From CANMIH01 sp049116335 (GTDB taxonomy: Bacteria > Pseudomonadota > Alphaproteobacteria > Rhodobacterales > Rhodobacteraceae): a stretch of DNA of 64,000 nucleotides. The position numbers and the translations under genes are program-made. Positions 41,601 to 49,623 of this stretch are shown in pieces. The notes below the pieces were generated by a model, which saw only the letters and a program-made list of their open reading frames with translations, did no database searches and was not told the DNA's origin. Each line of letters begins with the position of its first letter. Within the stretch, counting starts at the first letter, position 1. Where the stretch lies: contig JAGDYZ010000003.1 of NCBI GenBank assembly GCA_049116335.1, forward strand, positions 186,001-250,000, read 5' to 3'.

Positions 41601-44055
41601 GGCCATTGATGTTGTCGAAGGGGAAAACACGCTTGATCTCCCTGTGACCGAAGACTGGGGAGCCGGGGTTTATGTGACCGCGCAGGTGATCCGGCCCATG
41701 GATATCACCGCTGGCCAAAACCCTGCGCGTGCGCTGGGTCTGGCCCATGCAGCTGTTGATCCCGAGGAGAAAAAACTGGATGTCTCAATAGATGTCCTGG
41801 ATGAGGTTTCTCCACGCGGCCCTCTGAAAGCGGCGGTGCAAATCGAAGGTTTGGCTGGTCAGACGGCACATGTGACTGTCGCGGCGGTTGATCTTGGCAT
41901 TTTGAACCTGACCGCGTTTCAAAGTCCCGATCCAGCAGGGCACTACTTTGGTCAACGCCGACTTGGGGTGGATATTCGCGATATCTATGGTCGCCTGATC
42001 GATGGCAGCAATGGGGCGATGGGAGCCATCCGTTCGGGCGGCGATGCCGCAGCCGGTATGTCCTTGCAAAGCCCGCCACCCACCGAAGATCTGGTCGCGT
42101 TTTTCTCGGGTCCGGTCACTGTGGATGAAACAGGTCGGGTCGAGGTCGAGTTTCAGCTGCCCGATTTCAATGGCACTGTGCGCCTGATGGCCGTGGCGTG
42201 GTCTCCGAAAGCTGTGGGGCAGGCCGAGGCGGATGTGGTTGTGCGCGATCCTGTTGTCTTGTCCGCATCGTTGCCCCGGTTCCTGGCCCCCGGTGACACC
42301 TCTCGTCTGTTGTTGGAGCTGACCCATACCAAAGGCGAGGCCGGGGAGATGCCTCTCAATATCACGGCCAACGGTGTAGACCTTGCGGGGCCTGCACCTG
42401 TAGCGGTGGTGTTGGATGAGGGCGCCAAGCGCACCATCGAGGTGCCGATTGCCGCTGATCAAGTTGGGGATCACACCATCCGCATAGCACTCACCACGCC
42501 GTCGGGACAGTTTTTGACCAAAGACCTGAAATTGGGCGTGCGCGCCAATGATCCGGCTGTGGGCGCGACGCGGAGGCTGTCTCTGGCTTCAGGTGAAACC
42601 TTTACTCTGGATCGCAATATCTTTGCGGGTTTGCGACCGGCGGAAGCGTCGGCGCTTGTCTCTGCGGGGCCATTGGCACGCTTCGATGCGCCGGGATTGT
42701 TGGAGGCCTTGGATCGTTACCCCTACGGGTGCACCGAACAGGTCACCTCACAGGCCATGCCGCTGCTCTATATGAGCGCCATTGCAGAGCCCTTGAGGCT
42801 GGGCAACAAAGGGAAAATCGACCTACGGGTTCAGCAGTCCATCACCAAGATCCTGACCCGTCAGGCCCCCAGCGGTGGGTTTGGGCTGTGGCGGGCCTAT
42901 GCAGGAGATTTCTGGCTTGATGCCTATGTCACCGATTTCTTGGGGCGTGCGCGGGCGGCGGGGTATGAGGTGCCTGCTCTGGCGTGGCGCAATGCGCTGG
43001 ATAACCTGCGCAATCGGATTGCCTATGCTCCGGACTTTGATCAGGGAGGCGAAGACATCGCCTATGCCCTGATGGTGCTTGCCCGTGAAGGTGAGGCCGC
43101 GATGGGGGATCTGCGCTATTATGCAGATGAGCGCTCGGAGGCATTTTCCACAACATTGGCGCGTGCTCAGCTTGGGGCGGCGCTGGCGTCCTACGGAGAT
43201 CAACCGCGTGCGGATCGTATGTTTGCCTCGGCTCAATCACATCTGCCGTCGAACATTTGGGAGGCCAAGCGGCAGTATCGCGTGGATTACGGCAGCTATA
43301 TGCGGGACACGGCCGGGCTTTTGTCGCTTGCGGTTGAGGCTCGGAGCGATGCCGTAGATCGTGAGGCATTGACCCGCCATATCGGCGAGGCCAATCGCCC
43401 GCTGTCGACACAGGAACAGGCCTGGGCGCTTTTGGCGGCACATGCCATGGTTCAGGATCCAACCGTGTCCGGGCTGGCGGTGAACGGTGCCGAGTTGGCC
43501 GGGCCGTTTGTGCGCAAATATCAGGCGCAGGGGCTCGACCCGATCCAGATCACCAATACAGGAACCGCACCAACGGACATCACCGTGACAACCTTGGGCT
43601 TGCCTGAGGGAGAGGTTGAGGCCACGGGGTATGGATACCAGATCAGCCGCGACTATTACCGTATGGATGGCACTACGCTTGAAGGAGACATCCGTGTGGG
43701 AGACCGAATGGTGGCGGTGCTCACGGTGCGACCGGGCGACAAAACCCGTGCGCGCCTGATGGTCAACGATCCTCTTCCGGCAGGGTTTGAGATCGACAAT
43801 CCCAATCTTCTGCGCTCGGGGGATCTGCGCGCACTGGATTGGCTTGATCCGAGCACAACCGAAAATGCCGAGTTCCGCAGTGATCGCTTTATGGCGGCGG
43901 TGAACCAATCGGGGGATCGTCGTATTCAGCTGGCCTATATTCTGCGGGCAGTGTCGCCGGGGGAATTCCACCACCCAGCGGCCTTGGTCGAAGACATGTA
44001 TCGTCCGGATTACCGCGCCACGACCGCGTCTGGGCGGGTGACGATCCTGCCGTGA
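38629..44055 (+). CDS. alpha-2-macroglobulin family protein with PAN domain
   Basis: An 1808-residue secreted protein. The ATG at 38629 is ten bases from GGAGG; a TTG six bases earlier is too close. After a signal peptide (ending AAADS) comes a cysteine-rich PAN/apple-like domain (about residues 26-95), then macroglobulin beta domains, a bait-like region, and the thioester motif CTEQ with Cys1368 and Gln1371 in YPYGCTEQVTSQ, followed by an alpha-helical thioester domain and receptor-like end. Bacterial A2Ms trap proteases in the periplasm. Its stop overlaps the pbpC start (GTGA), the known A2M-PBP1C pairing. Confidence 0.93.
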   Translation: MRRFLLALGLVLTAGGPAAADSAIPERRLVITRDVDYYGADLQAVFDTTIDACQKICLDNAECQAFTFNARSNACFPKSEVTDRQPYEDAVSGRVVEVGETLQKQASDRALDLVFVGQSDLNKAYKEAAFLARRHGGGQWTPQALLDAADKAYAAGNFRDAIHWVGSALAQSDEPPLWLRYGQWSSEYAEAVEGADQRKYRQRAYLASINAYLRANEPDHLMEALRDMAVALEKDGRGRDMIPALRLAEFYGERSDVTELLNKAIGKYGFRIREHTVEADSADPRICVSFTENLIRAGQDYTPFVRLPDPRMAVTADDQQICVTGVEHGGRYTLTFRSGLPADNGERLVRNVEITAYVRDRSPKIGFPGRAYVLPRSADAGLPIETVNLDTVDLVLRRVSDRNLLRAMQESYFGNPLSRYEEQYVAEDIAEEIWRGTGGVENTLNTDMLTRLPMGDVVGDLPAGIYALTAGIPGRDEYDENRTTQWFVLSDIGLTSLQGNDGLTVFARGLGNAAPLSGLEVTLVSSANRELQTVTSDATGVARFDPGLLRGAGSSRAALVVAKQGEDDIAFLSLTDPGFDLSDRGVAGREPAGPIDTFLTTDRGAYRVGEVIHATALLRDAKVAAVPDLALTAVLNRPDGVEYARYVSDGGLDGGHVFTMPLAPTSPRGTWRLEIYSDPNGEPLASNTVLVEDFVPERIDFELTLPDGALNPLDAPELEVEARYLFGAIGADLPIEGELIVTSQPRLEAFPKYRFGRHDEESFYRTNSFAADLKTGADGTVDLALPFPDLSSSNQPMQARAVLRMSEGSGRPVERSITRAVAPAAPIIGVRPLFEDSLPEGAEARFDVIAVGPDLTPQTMEVSWQVNRVRTRYQWYQQYGRWNWEPITTRTSVARGEGLLGTEPLRVSADVEWGEYEIVVERTDGTYLASSIRFDAGWYAPADAAETPDMLELSLNKPSYGPGDTATLRMVPRYAGKALVTVLSDRVVSMQAIDVVEGENTLDLPVTEDWGAGVYVTAQVIRPMDITAGQNPARALGLAHAAVDPEEKKLDVSIDVLDEVSPRGPLKAAVQIEGLAGQTAHVTVAAVDLGILNLTAFQSPDPAGHYFGQRRLGVDIRDIYGRLIDGSNGAMGAIRSGGDAAAGMSLQSPPPTEDLVAFFSGPVTVDETGRVEVEFQLPDFNGTVRLMAVAWSPKAVGQAEADVVVRDPVVLSASLPRFLAPGDTSRLLLELTHTKGEAGEMPLNITANGVDLAGPAPVAVVLDEGAKRTIEVPIAADQVGDHTIRIALTTPSGQFLTKDLKLGVRANDPAVGATRRLSLASGETFTLDRNIFAGLRPAEASALVSAGPLARFDAPGLLEALDRYPYGCTEQVTSQAMPLLYMSAIAEPLRLGNKGKIDLRVQQSITKILTRQAPSGGFGLWRAYAGDFWLDAYVTDFLGRARAAGYEVPALAWRNALDNLRNRIAYAPDFDQGGEDIAYALMVLAREGEAAMGDLRYYADERSEAFSTTLARAQLGAALASYGDQPRADRMFASAQSHLPSNIWEAKRQYRVDYGSYMRDTAGLLSLAVEARSDAVDREALTRHIGEANRPLSTQEQAWALLAAHAMVQDPTVSGLAVNGAELAGPFVRKYQAQGLDPIQITNTGTAPTDITVTTLGLPEGEVEATGYGYQISRDYYRMDGTTLEGDIRVGDRMVAVLTVRPGDKTRARLMVNDPLPAGFEIDNPNLLRSGDLRALDWLDPSTTENAEFRSDRFMAAVNQSGDRRIQLAYILRAVSPGEFHHPAALVEDMYRPDYRATTASGRVTILP

Positions 44056-46070
44056 AACGGCTGTTTGCCCTTGTCATGATCTTGTGGTCCTGCGCTTTTG
44101 CGCGGGACCAGTTTGACGCCTGGATCACAGCGACCGAAATCCCGGTGATGGTGCATGCCACCTCGTCCGAAGTGCGAGACCGCAACGGAGAGTTGTTACG
44201 GGCCTATACTATTGAGGATGGTCTCTGGCGCATGGAAGTCTCTGCGGATCAGGTCGACCCGCTGTTCTACGACATGTTGGTGGCCTATGAGGACAAACGG
44301 TTCTACGCCCATGCTGGGGTTGATCTTGCAGCCACCCTTCGCGCCGCCGGGCAGGCTTTGGCGCAGGGGAGAATTGTCTCGGGCGCCTCGACATTGACGA
44401 TGCAGGTGGCGCGCCTTTTGGAAGATGGGACAACCGGTCGGTGGGACGGCAAGCTGCGTCAGATGCGCCTTGCGCTTGCGCTGGAACGGCGGTTGAGCAA
44501 GACAGAGATCCTTGGTCTTTATCTGCGTCTGGCGCCCTATGGGGGAAATGTCGAAGGGGTGCGCGCTGCCTCTTTGGTCTGGCTGGGCAAGGAACCCAAA
44601 CGGCTGATCCCTGCTGAGGCTGCGCTTTTGGTGGCCTTGCCGCAGGCCCCCGAAAGCCGTCGCCCAGATCGCCACCCCGAAGCCGCGCGCATTGCCCGCG
44701 ACCGGGTGTTGATGCGCATGGCGAAAGCGGGCGTTATCAGCGAAGAAGCAGCCTTGGCTGGGCATCGCGACCCTGCGCCGCTGGGGCGTAAACCCATGCC
44801 ACAGATTGCTCCGCATTTGTCTGATCGTGCTCTGGCTGACGGCGCGGGGCGACATGACCTGACACTTGATGCAGGGTTGCAGCGCGGGTTGGAGGATCTT
44901 GTGCGCCGACATATGGCGGGGCGGGATGATCGTTTGTCGATGGCGGTGCTTGTGGCCGATTTCGCGACCGGAGAGATAAAGGCCTCGGTCGGATCTCCGA
45001 ATTATGCGGATACCGTGGGGCAGGGATTTGTCGACATGACACAGGCGCAGAGATCGCCGGGGTCAACGCTAAAACCCTTGGTCTATGGTCTGAGTTTTGA
45101 TCGGGGGTTGGCGCATCCCGAGACCGTGATCATGGATACCCCCGTGCAGTTTGGCCGGTATGCGCCTCAGAATTTTGATGGTGTGTTTCGGGGTGAGATT
45201 TCCGTGCGTCGGGCGCTCCAACTGTCGTTGAATATTCCGGTTGTCAGGCTGACCGAAGCTTTGGGACCGGCCCATGTGATGACAGCCCTGAAATCTGCAG
45301 GGGTGCAGCCCGGCCTACAGGGCGGGGCGCCGGGACTGGCGCTTAGCCTTGGTGGCGTCGGGGTCACGCTGCAAGAGCTTGTACAACTGTACGCAGGGAT
45401 GGCGCGCGGCGGTGACGCGGTAACTCTGCAGTGGCGACAGGGGGTTTCGGACACACCTGAAGGGCGCCGGTTTTTGTCTGCTGCGTCGAGTTGGCAGTTG
45501 GGGCATGTCCTCGCAGGTGTGACACCGCCGTCAACCGCGGGTCCACCGGGGCGCGTGGCCTACAAAACCGGGACATCTTATGGGCATCGGGATGCCTGGG
45601 CCCTGGGGTGGGATGGCCAGCATGTGGCAGGCGTTTGGATCGGCAGACCCGATGGAACACCGGTACCTGGTGCCTTTGGCGGGGATCTCGCCGCGCCTAT
45701 TCTATTCGAGATCTTGGGACGGGCGCGGGTGGGGGACGCGCCTCTGCCAGCGCCGCCGCCTGATGTCCTCTTGGTGTCGCGTGCGCAGCTTCCAGCCCCA
45801 TTGCAGCGATTTGGCCGTGAGGAAGATCGCAGGCCGCTGCGGGTTAGCTTTCCGCCAGACGGGGCACGTTTGTCGCTGTCAGAGGGGGGCGTGCCGGTCA
45901 AACTGCGGGGGGGGACGCCACCTTTTACCCTGCTTGCGGATGGGGCGGTGATTGCCCATGGGATGAACCGCAGCGAATTTATTGCGCCTGTGTCCGGGCT
46001 TGGGTTTACCACGTTGTCGGTGATCGATGCGTTGGGACGTGCGGGACGTGTGTCGATTGAGCTGCGATAG
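44052..46070 (+). CDS. pbpC: penicillin-binding protein 1C
   Basis: A 672-residue bifunctional peptidoglycan synthase starting with GTG within the macroglobulin stop. After an N-terminal anchor, the glycosyltransferase domain shows YEDKRFYAHAGVD and GASTLTMQVARLLE; the transpeptidase domain has the serine motif SPGSTLKP (Ser338), an SLN motif, and KTG at 505-507 in YKTGTSYGHRDAW. A C-terminal PBP1C-type beta domain follows. Pairing with a thioester macroglobulin suggests repair of the wall after damage, as proposed for this gene pair. Confidence 0.95.
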   Translation: MKRLFALVMILWSCAFARDQFDAWITATEIPVMVHATSSEVRDRNGELLRAYTIEDGLWRMEVSADQVDPLFYDMLVAYEDKRFYAHAGVDLAATLRAAGQALAQGRIVSGASTLTMQVARLLEDGTTGRWDGKLRQMRLALALERRLSKTEILGLYLRLAPYGGNVEGVRAASLVWLGKEPKRLIPAEAALLVALPQAPESRRPDRHPEAARIARDRVLMRMAKAGVISEEAALAGHRDPAPLGRKPMPQIAPHLSDRALADGAGRHDLTLDAGLQRGLEDLVRRHMAGRDDRLSMAVLVADFATGEIKASVGSPNYADTVGQGFVDMTQAQRSPGSTLKPLVYGLSFDRGLAHPETVIMDTPVQFGRYAPQNFDGVFRGEISVRRALQLSLNIPVVRLTEALGPAHVMTALKSAGVQPGLQGGAPGLALSLGGVGVTLQELVQLYAGMARGGDAVTLQWRQGVSDTPEGRRFLSAASSWQLGHVLAGVTPPSTAGPPGRVAYKTGTSYGHRDAWALGWDGQHVAGVWIGRPDGTPVPGAFGGDLAAPILFEILGRARVGDAPLPAPPPDVLLVSRAQLPAPLQRFGREEDRRPLRVSFPPDGARLSLSEGGVPVKLRGGTPPFTLLADGAVIAHGMNRSEFIAPVSGLGFTTLSVIDALGRAGRVSIELR

Positions 46071-46099
46071 ACCGGCGTTTGCTGGAGAGCGAAGAAGCC

Positions 46100-46130
46100 T
46101 CCGGCGGGAGTATTTTTGAAAAGAAGAAGC
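46100..46130. repeat. second copy of the GAGTATTT...GAAGAA intergenic repeat
   Basis: After pbpC the DNA reads TCCGGCGGGAGTATTTTTGA then AAAGAAGAAG. Its core at 46108-46128 differs from the copy at 23221-23241 in only a few bases. Both copies follow G/C-rich palindromic stretches in short intergenic gaps. Confidence 0.55.
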
Positions 46131-46220
46131 CGGGGGCTTGGGTGGCCGTAAAGCGCAGGATCCGGGTCGTGGTAGGCGCGGCGGTGCGGCAAATTGCGAG
46201 AAACAAAATGGAGTTTTTCG

Positions 46221-46688
46221 ATGATCAGCTATACCGGACTGCCGACTGAAGTGGCGCGTTCTTATCAGGCAGGTGGCACTGATGCCTACGGACACGCGCC
46301 TGAACAGAGTGTTTCAGATGGTGTGGGCAATCCTTGCCGTCATTGTCTGGGCCATGTGCCGGAAGGGCAGGGTATGTTGATACTGGCCCATCGTCCGTTT
46401 GGCGCGCTTCAGCCCTATGCAGAAACGGGGCCGATTTTTCTTTGCTCGGACACCTGTGAAAAACAGCATGATGCCGGGCTGCCTGAGGTGTTAAAAACGT
46501 CACCTGACTATCTGATCAAAGGATATACCTCTGATGAGCGGATTTATTATGGCACGGGGGAGATTGTGGTGCAGGCCGATTTAGAGAGGGCCATCGCCAC
46601 CCGGTTTGAAGATCCCCGGGTGGCGTTTGTTGATATCCGCTCGTCGCGCAACAATTGTTGGATCGCGCGGGCGACGCGCGAGGATTAA
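46221..46688 (+). CDS. DUF1203 domain protein
   Basis: The ATG at 46221 with GGAG seven bases before it gives 155 residues. The sequence has CRHCLGHV and a later single-cysteine LCSDTCEKQ motif, followed by IRSSRNNCWIARA, which fit the DUF1203 family as I recall. Four cysteines in CxxC and CxxxC spacing could bind zinc. Function unknown. Its stop overlaps the thiolase stop in the palindrome TTAA. Confidence 0.75.
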   Translation: MISYTGLPTEVARSYQAGGTDAYGHAPEQSVSDGVGNPCRHCLGHVPEGQGMLILAHRPFGALQPYAETGPIFLCSDTCEKQHDAGLPEVLKTSPDYLIKGYTSDERIYYGTGEIVVQADLERAIATRFEDPRVAFVDIRSSRNNCWIARATRED

Positions 46689-47863
46689 ATCCGCTCGATG
46701 GCCAGTGCGATGCCCTGTCCACCCCCGATACACATGGTAATCAGCGCTTTGGAGCCGCCGATGCGTTCAAGTTCATAGAGCGCTTTTACGGTGATGATCG
46801 ATCCTGTGGCACCCACCGGGTGGCCCAAAGCAATGGCCCCGCCATTTGGGTTCACCTTGGCGGGGTCGAGGCCCAGAGTATTGGTCACCGCAAGAGCCTG
46901 CGAGGCGAAAGCCTCGTTGGATTCGATCACATCAAAATCTGCGGCGCTCAGGCCGGTGCGTTTGAGCAGCATTTCGACCGCAGGGATCGGGCCAATGCCC
47001 ATGACTTCGGGGCGCACGCCTGAATGGGCGTAGCCCAGAATGCGGGCGCGTGGTGTCAGGCCGGATTTTTCAGCAGCTGACGCGCGGGCCAGCACCAGTG
47101 CAGCCGCACCATCGTTGATGCCCGAGGCATTGCCCGCGGTCACAGTGCCGTCTTTTTGGAAGGCCGCGCGCAGGCCTGCAAGCGCGTCTGCTGTGGTGGC
47201 TTTGGGGTGCTCATCGGTTTCGAAGGCAACCATCTCGCGGCGTTTCTTCACCATCACTGGGGTGATCTGCTCTGCGAAATTGCCTGCCTCGATGGCTTTG
47301 GCGGCACGGTTTTGGCTTTCAAGCGCAAAGGCATCCTGCATGTCGCGTGTGATGGCGTTTTCGGCCGCAACATTTTCAGCGGTGACCCCCATGTGGCCCG
47401 AACCAAATGGGCAATTTAACGTGCCGAGCAGCATGTCGAGGGTGCGCACATCCCCCATTTTGGATCCCCAACGCTGGTCGGGCACAATGTAGGGACTGCG
47501 CGACATATTCTCAGCGCCGCCCACCAATGCAAAATCGGCATCGCCCAGCATCAGTGACTGAGCGCCTGAGATGATGGACTGGACACCCGAGCCACAGAGC
47601 CGGTTGACGTTCATTGCGGGTGTGTTGTCGGGCACTCCGGCGTTCATGGCCGCCACGCGAGACAGATACATGTCGCGGGGTTCGGTGTTGATAATATGGC
47701 CAAAAACCACGTGGCCGATCTGTTCCGGATCAACGCCGGAGCGCTCAAGCGCGGCCTTCGATGCCGTCGTGGCCAGATCAATTGGGGGCACGGCCGCCAG
47801 AGATCCGCCAAAGGTGCCAATTGCGGTGCGGGCACCGCCCAGAATTACAATATCGTCGCTCAT
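46685..47863 (-). CDS. acetyl-CoA C-acyltransferase (thiolase)
   Basis: The ATG at 47863 follows GGAGGACATC and gives 392 residues. Thiolase signatures are complete: nucleophile Cys90 in NRLCGSGVQS, the histidine in GGAIALGHPVGATGS, and the second cysteine in MCIGGGQGIA. The enzyme condenses or cleaves acyl-CoA with acetyl-CoA; it could be a biosynthetic thiolase (PhaA/BktB-like) or degradative. No phaB or fatty-acid oxidation gene is adjacent, so the pathway cannot be fixed. Confidence 0.93.
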   Translation of the reverse strand: MSDDIVILGGARTAIGTFGGSLAAVPPIDLATTASKAALERSGVDPEQIGHVVFGHIINTEPRDMYLSRVAAMNAGVPDNTPAMNVNRLCGSGVQSIISGAQSLMLGDADFALVGGAENMSRSPYIVPDQRWGSKMGDVRTLDMLLGTLNCPFGSGHMGVTAENVAAENAITRDMQDAFALESQNRAAKAIEAGNFAEQITPVMVKKRREMVAFETDEHPKATTADALAGLRAAFQKDGTVTAGNASGINDGAAALVLARASAAEKSGLTPRARILGYAHSGVRPEVMGIGPIPAVEMLLKRTGLSAADFDVIESNEAFASQALAVTNTLGLDPAKVNPNGGAIALGHPVGATGSIITVKALYELERIGGSKALITMCIGGGQGIALAIERI

Positions 47864-47995
47864 GATGTCCTCCAAATTGGAAAGACTATGCATGCTGCAA
47901 TGCCGCATGTCAGCCGAGACGTCCCGTCAGAGATGGCTAGGCGATCGGGATTGCGACCGGTAAGATGGTTGGTATTGCAACGAAAGGATCTGTTT

Positions 47996-48304
47996 ATGAG
48001 TGTGTCACTGCAAGTGATCTACCCGGTTGGTGCGGAAAGCACTTTCGACCATGAGTATTATGCCACCACCCATATGGCGCTGGTGCAGGAGCATATGGGC
48101 CCTCATATCGCCCAGACTCTGGTGACCCAAGGTAAGGTAGGGGGACCAAAGGTGCCTCCGGCGTTTCATGCCATTGCGACAATGGTGTTTGCAGATGCAG
48201 ATGCCTTGAAAGCCGCGATGGCTTTGGCTGGCCCGGTGATGGCGGATATTCCGAATTTCACCAATATTGAGCCACAGATTCTCATTGGAGATGTCGTGGC
48301 CTAA
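47996..48304 (+). CDS. EthD-family protein
   Basis: The ATG at 47996 has AAGGA upstream and gives 102 residues, the usual size. MSVSLQVIYPVGAESTFDHEYYATTHMALVQEHMG matches the dimeric alpha-beta barrel EthD pattern (Y..THxxL). Such proteins include small cofactor-free enzymes and accessory factors for ether or aromatic degradation. It is divergent from the thiolase with 132 bases between; no substrate can be assigned. Confidence 0.82.
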   Translation: MSVSLQVIYPVGAESTFDHEYYATTHMALVQEHMGPHIAQTLVTQGKVGGPKVPPAFHAIATMVFADADALKAAMALAGPVMADIPNFTNIEPQILIGDVVA

Positions 48305-48510
48305 CGATCACGCCCGACGTGCATACGATAGCCAGAGGGGGGCGCAGACGGAGAAGACGAGGCTTTTATACCCCGAGTGAACCGCGCCACCCTCTGCCAT
48401 AGAGAGAGATTGTTCGTATATGCCGGGCCCCGCACCGGTACATGTGGTCCCGTTGCCCCGGAGTAGGGCAGATGAGGTAACACAATAGGGGTTTGATCAG
48501 GCTTGGACAT
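48301..48510 (-). CDS. possible small hypothetical protein (69 residues)
   Basis: The frame encodes a proline-rich start and then LSLWQRVARFTRGIKASSSPSA, a plausible amphipathic segment. Its stop overlaps the EthD stop (shared CTAA). The start is doubtful: GAGG abuts the ATG at 48510, while a better site (AAGGGACACC) precedes an ATG 17 bases earlier in another frame that reads MTMSEDVQA and stops. A one-base frameshift joining the two frames is possible. No homologue recognised. Confidence 0.33.
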   Translation of the reverse strand: MSKPDQTPIVLPHLPYSGATGPHVPVRGPAYTNNLSLWQRVARFTRGIKASSSPSAPPSGYRMHVGRDR

Positions 48511-48545
48511 CCTCAGACATTGTCATGGTGTCCCTTGCCAAACTC

Positions 48546-48722
48546 TTAAAACTCGTCGAGCAGCCTGCGGTTCTGCACGACGTGGTAAATGCTTGGAATT
48601 TGGCGTTTATCATTCTGTAAGGTTTCAGGTTGAACATCCGCTCCACGGGCGTGAAGAACGGTTACTGTGACCAGCAGGACCGCGATTAGGCCAAGATTGA
48701 CAAGGTTAAGATCACTGAACAT
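48546..48722 (-). CDS. small membrane protein (58 residues)
   Basis: The minus strand encodes MFSDLNLVNLGLIAVLLVTV then a basic and polar tail ending RRLLDEF. One membrane helix (about residues 7-24) follows a short N-terminus, with a positively charged segment after it. The ribosome site is weak. It lies 36 bases upstream of the tentative 69-residue frame on the same strand, so the two may be one operon. Length just under common cut-offs explains why it is easily missed. Confidence 0.45.
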   Translation of the reverse strand: MFSDLNLVNLGLIAVLLVTVTVLHARGADVQPETLQNDKRQIPSIYHVVQNRRLLDEF

Positions 48723-48910
48723 GACACGCTACTAAGCTTGTTGTGGAAGAGAACGACACAAAAGCCTTTGCAGCCCTGCTTTCAATGCGACAAAGCGACA
48801 TGACCCTTTGTTCTGAGGGACTATCCCTTTGTGGTATGTTCGGGGCCCTATGATTGCAGGTATGCGCGGTGACGTAACGGTATCACCTCATCCTGCATCG
48901 AAGTTCGATT

Positions 48911-49384
48911 ATGACGGCTCCCTCTTCTCCACTTTTGACGTATATTTACCTTGAATCTGGCCTTCTGGCCCTGCGTGTGATCGGGGACTGGACCTCTCAA
49001 ACGGGGGGTAAAGAAATTGCTGCGATGGTTGCCTCTCTTGCGGGCAAATCGATCAGCAAGGTTTTTGTGGACCTTTCAGGCCTGACAAGTTCAGACGCCA
49101 AAAGCGTGAATGTCACCCAAGATGCGATGGACCTTCAGCGTGTCGTCGAACAGGGCGTGCAGTTTGCCTTCTATGCGCATGAAGGCAGTCTGGGGTTCGG
49201 CATGTCGCGGATTTTGGCGGCCTTCTCCGATCCAGAGAACAAATCTCGCCTGCAGGTCTGGTGTGATGCGGATGGCGCGCTCGAGAGTTTGGGTGTTGCC
49301 CATAGCTACACATCATTGCTGAATGAGACGGATTGGTCCAACGGACCGCGAGTTCGACCCTCTAAATTCGCAGGCATGCGATAG
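48911..49384 (+). CDS. STAS-like hypothetical protein
   Basis: A 157-residue protein whose central part ISKVFVDLSGLTSSDAKSVN resembles the conserved strand and phosphoserine loop of STAS/anti-anti-sigma domains (DLSG...S). It lacks membrane segments. No anti-sigma kinase or sigma factor gene is nearby, so a partner-switching role is only a guess. The upstream ribosome site is weak (GAAG). It stands alone before leuC. Confidence 0.6.
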   Translation: MTAPSSPLLTYIYLESGLLALRVIGDWTSQTGGKEIAAMVASLAGKSISKVFVDLSGLTSSDAKSVNVTQDAMDLQRVVEQGVQFAFYAHEGSLGFGMSRILAAFSDPENKSRLQVWCDADGALESLGVAHSYTSLLNETDWSNGPRVRPSKFAGMR

Positions 49385-49623
49385 GACCAAGGGATCAACC
49401 CGGTTTTTAACGGCGCAACTTGGCAGGCGACCCTTGCGAGACTCAGTTAAAGCGCGTATTTCGCCCCTATGGCCAAGTTTCTCAATCTCGGCGACCGCGC
49501 CCGTCTGCGCGAACGCTTTTACGGTGTCGCCCGCACTGTTTTGGCACGGCTATATGCGGCCGGCGCCTGAGCGCTTTCTGTAAAGCCACCCCATTTAGCA
49601 AATCAGAAACGGGAGAGGACCGC

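Noticed and set aside
49385..49623. Leucine-rich attenuator peptide upstream of leuC
   Set aside because: I looked for a short ORF with a run of leucine codons followed by a terminator and found none.
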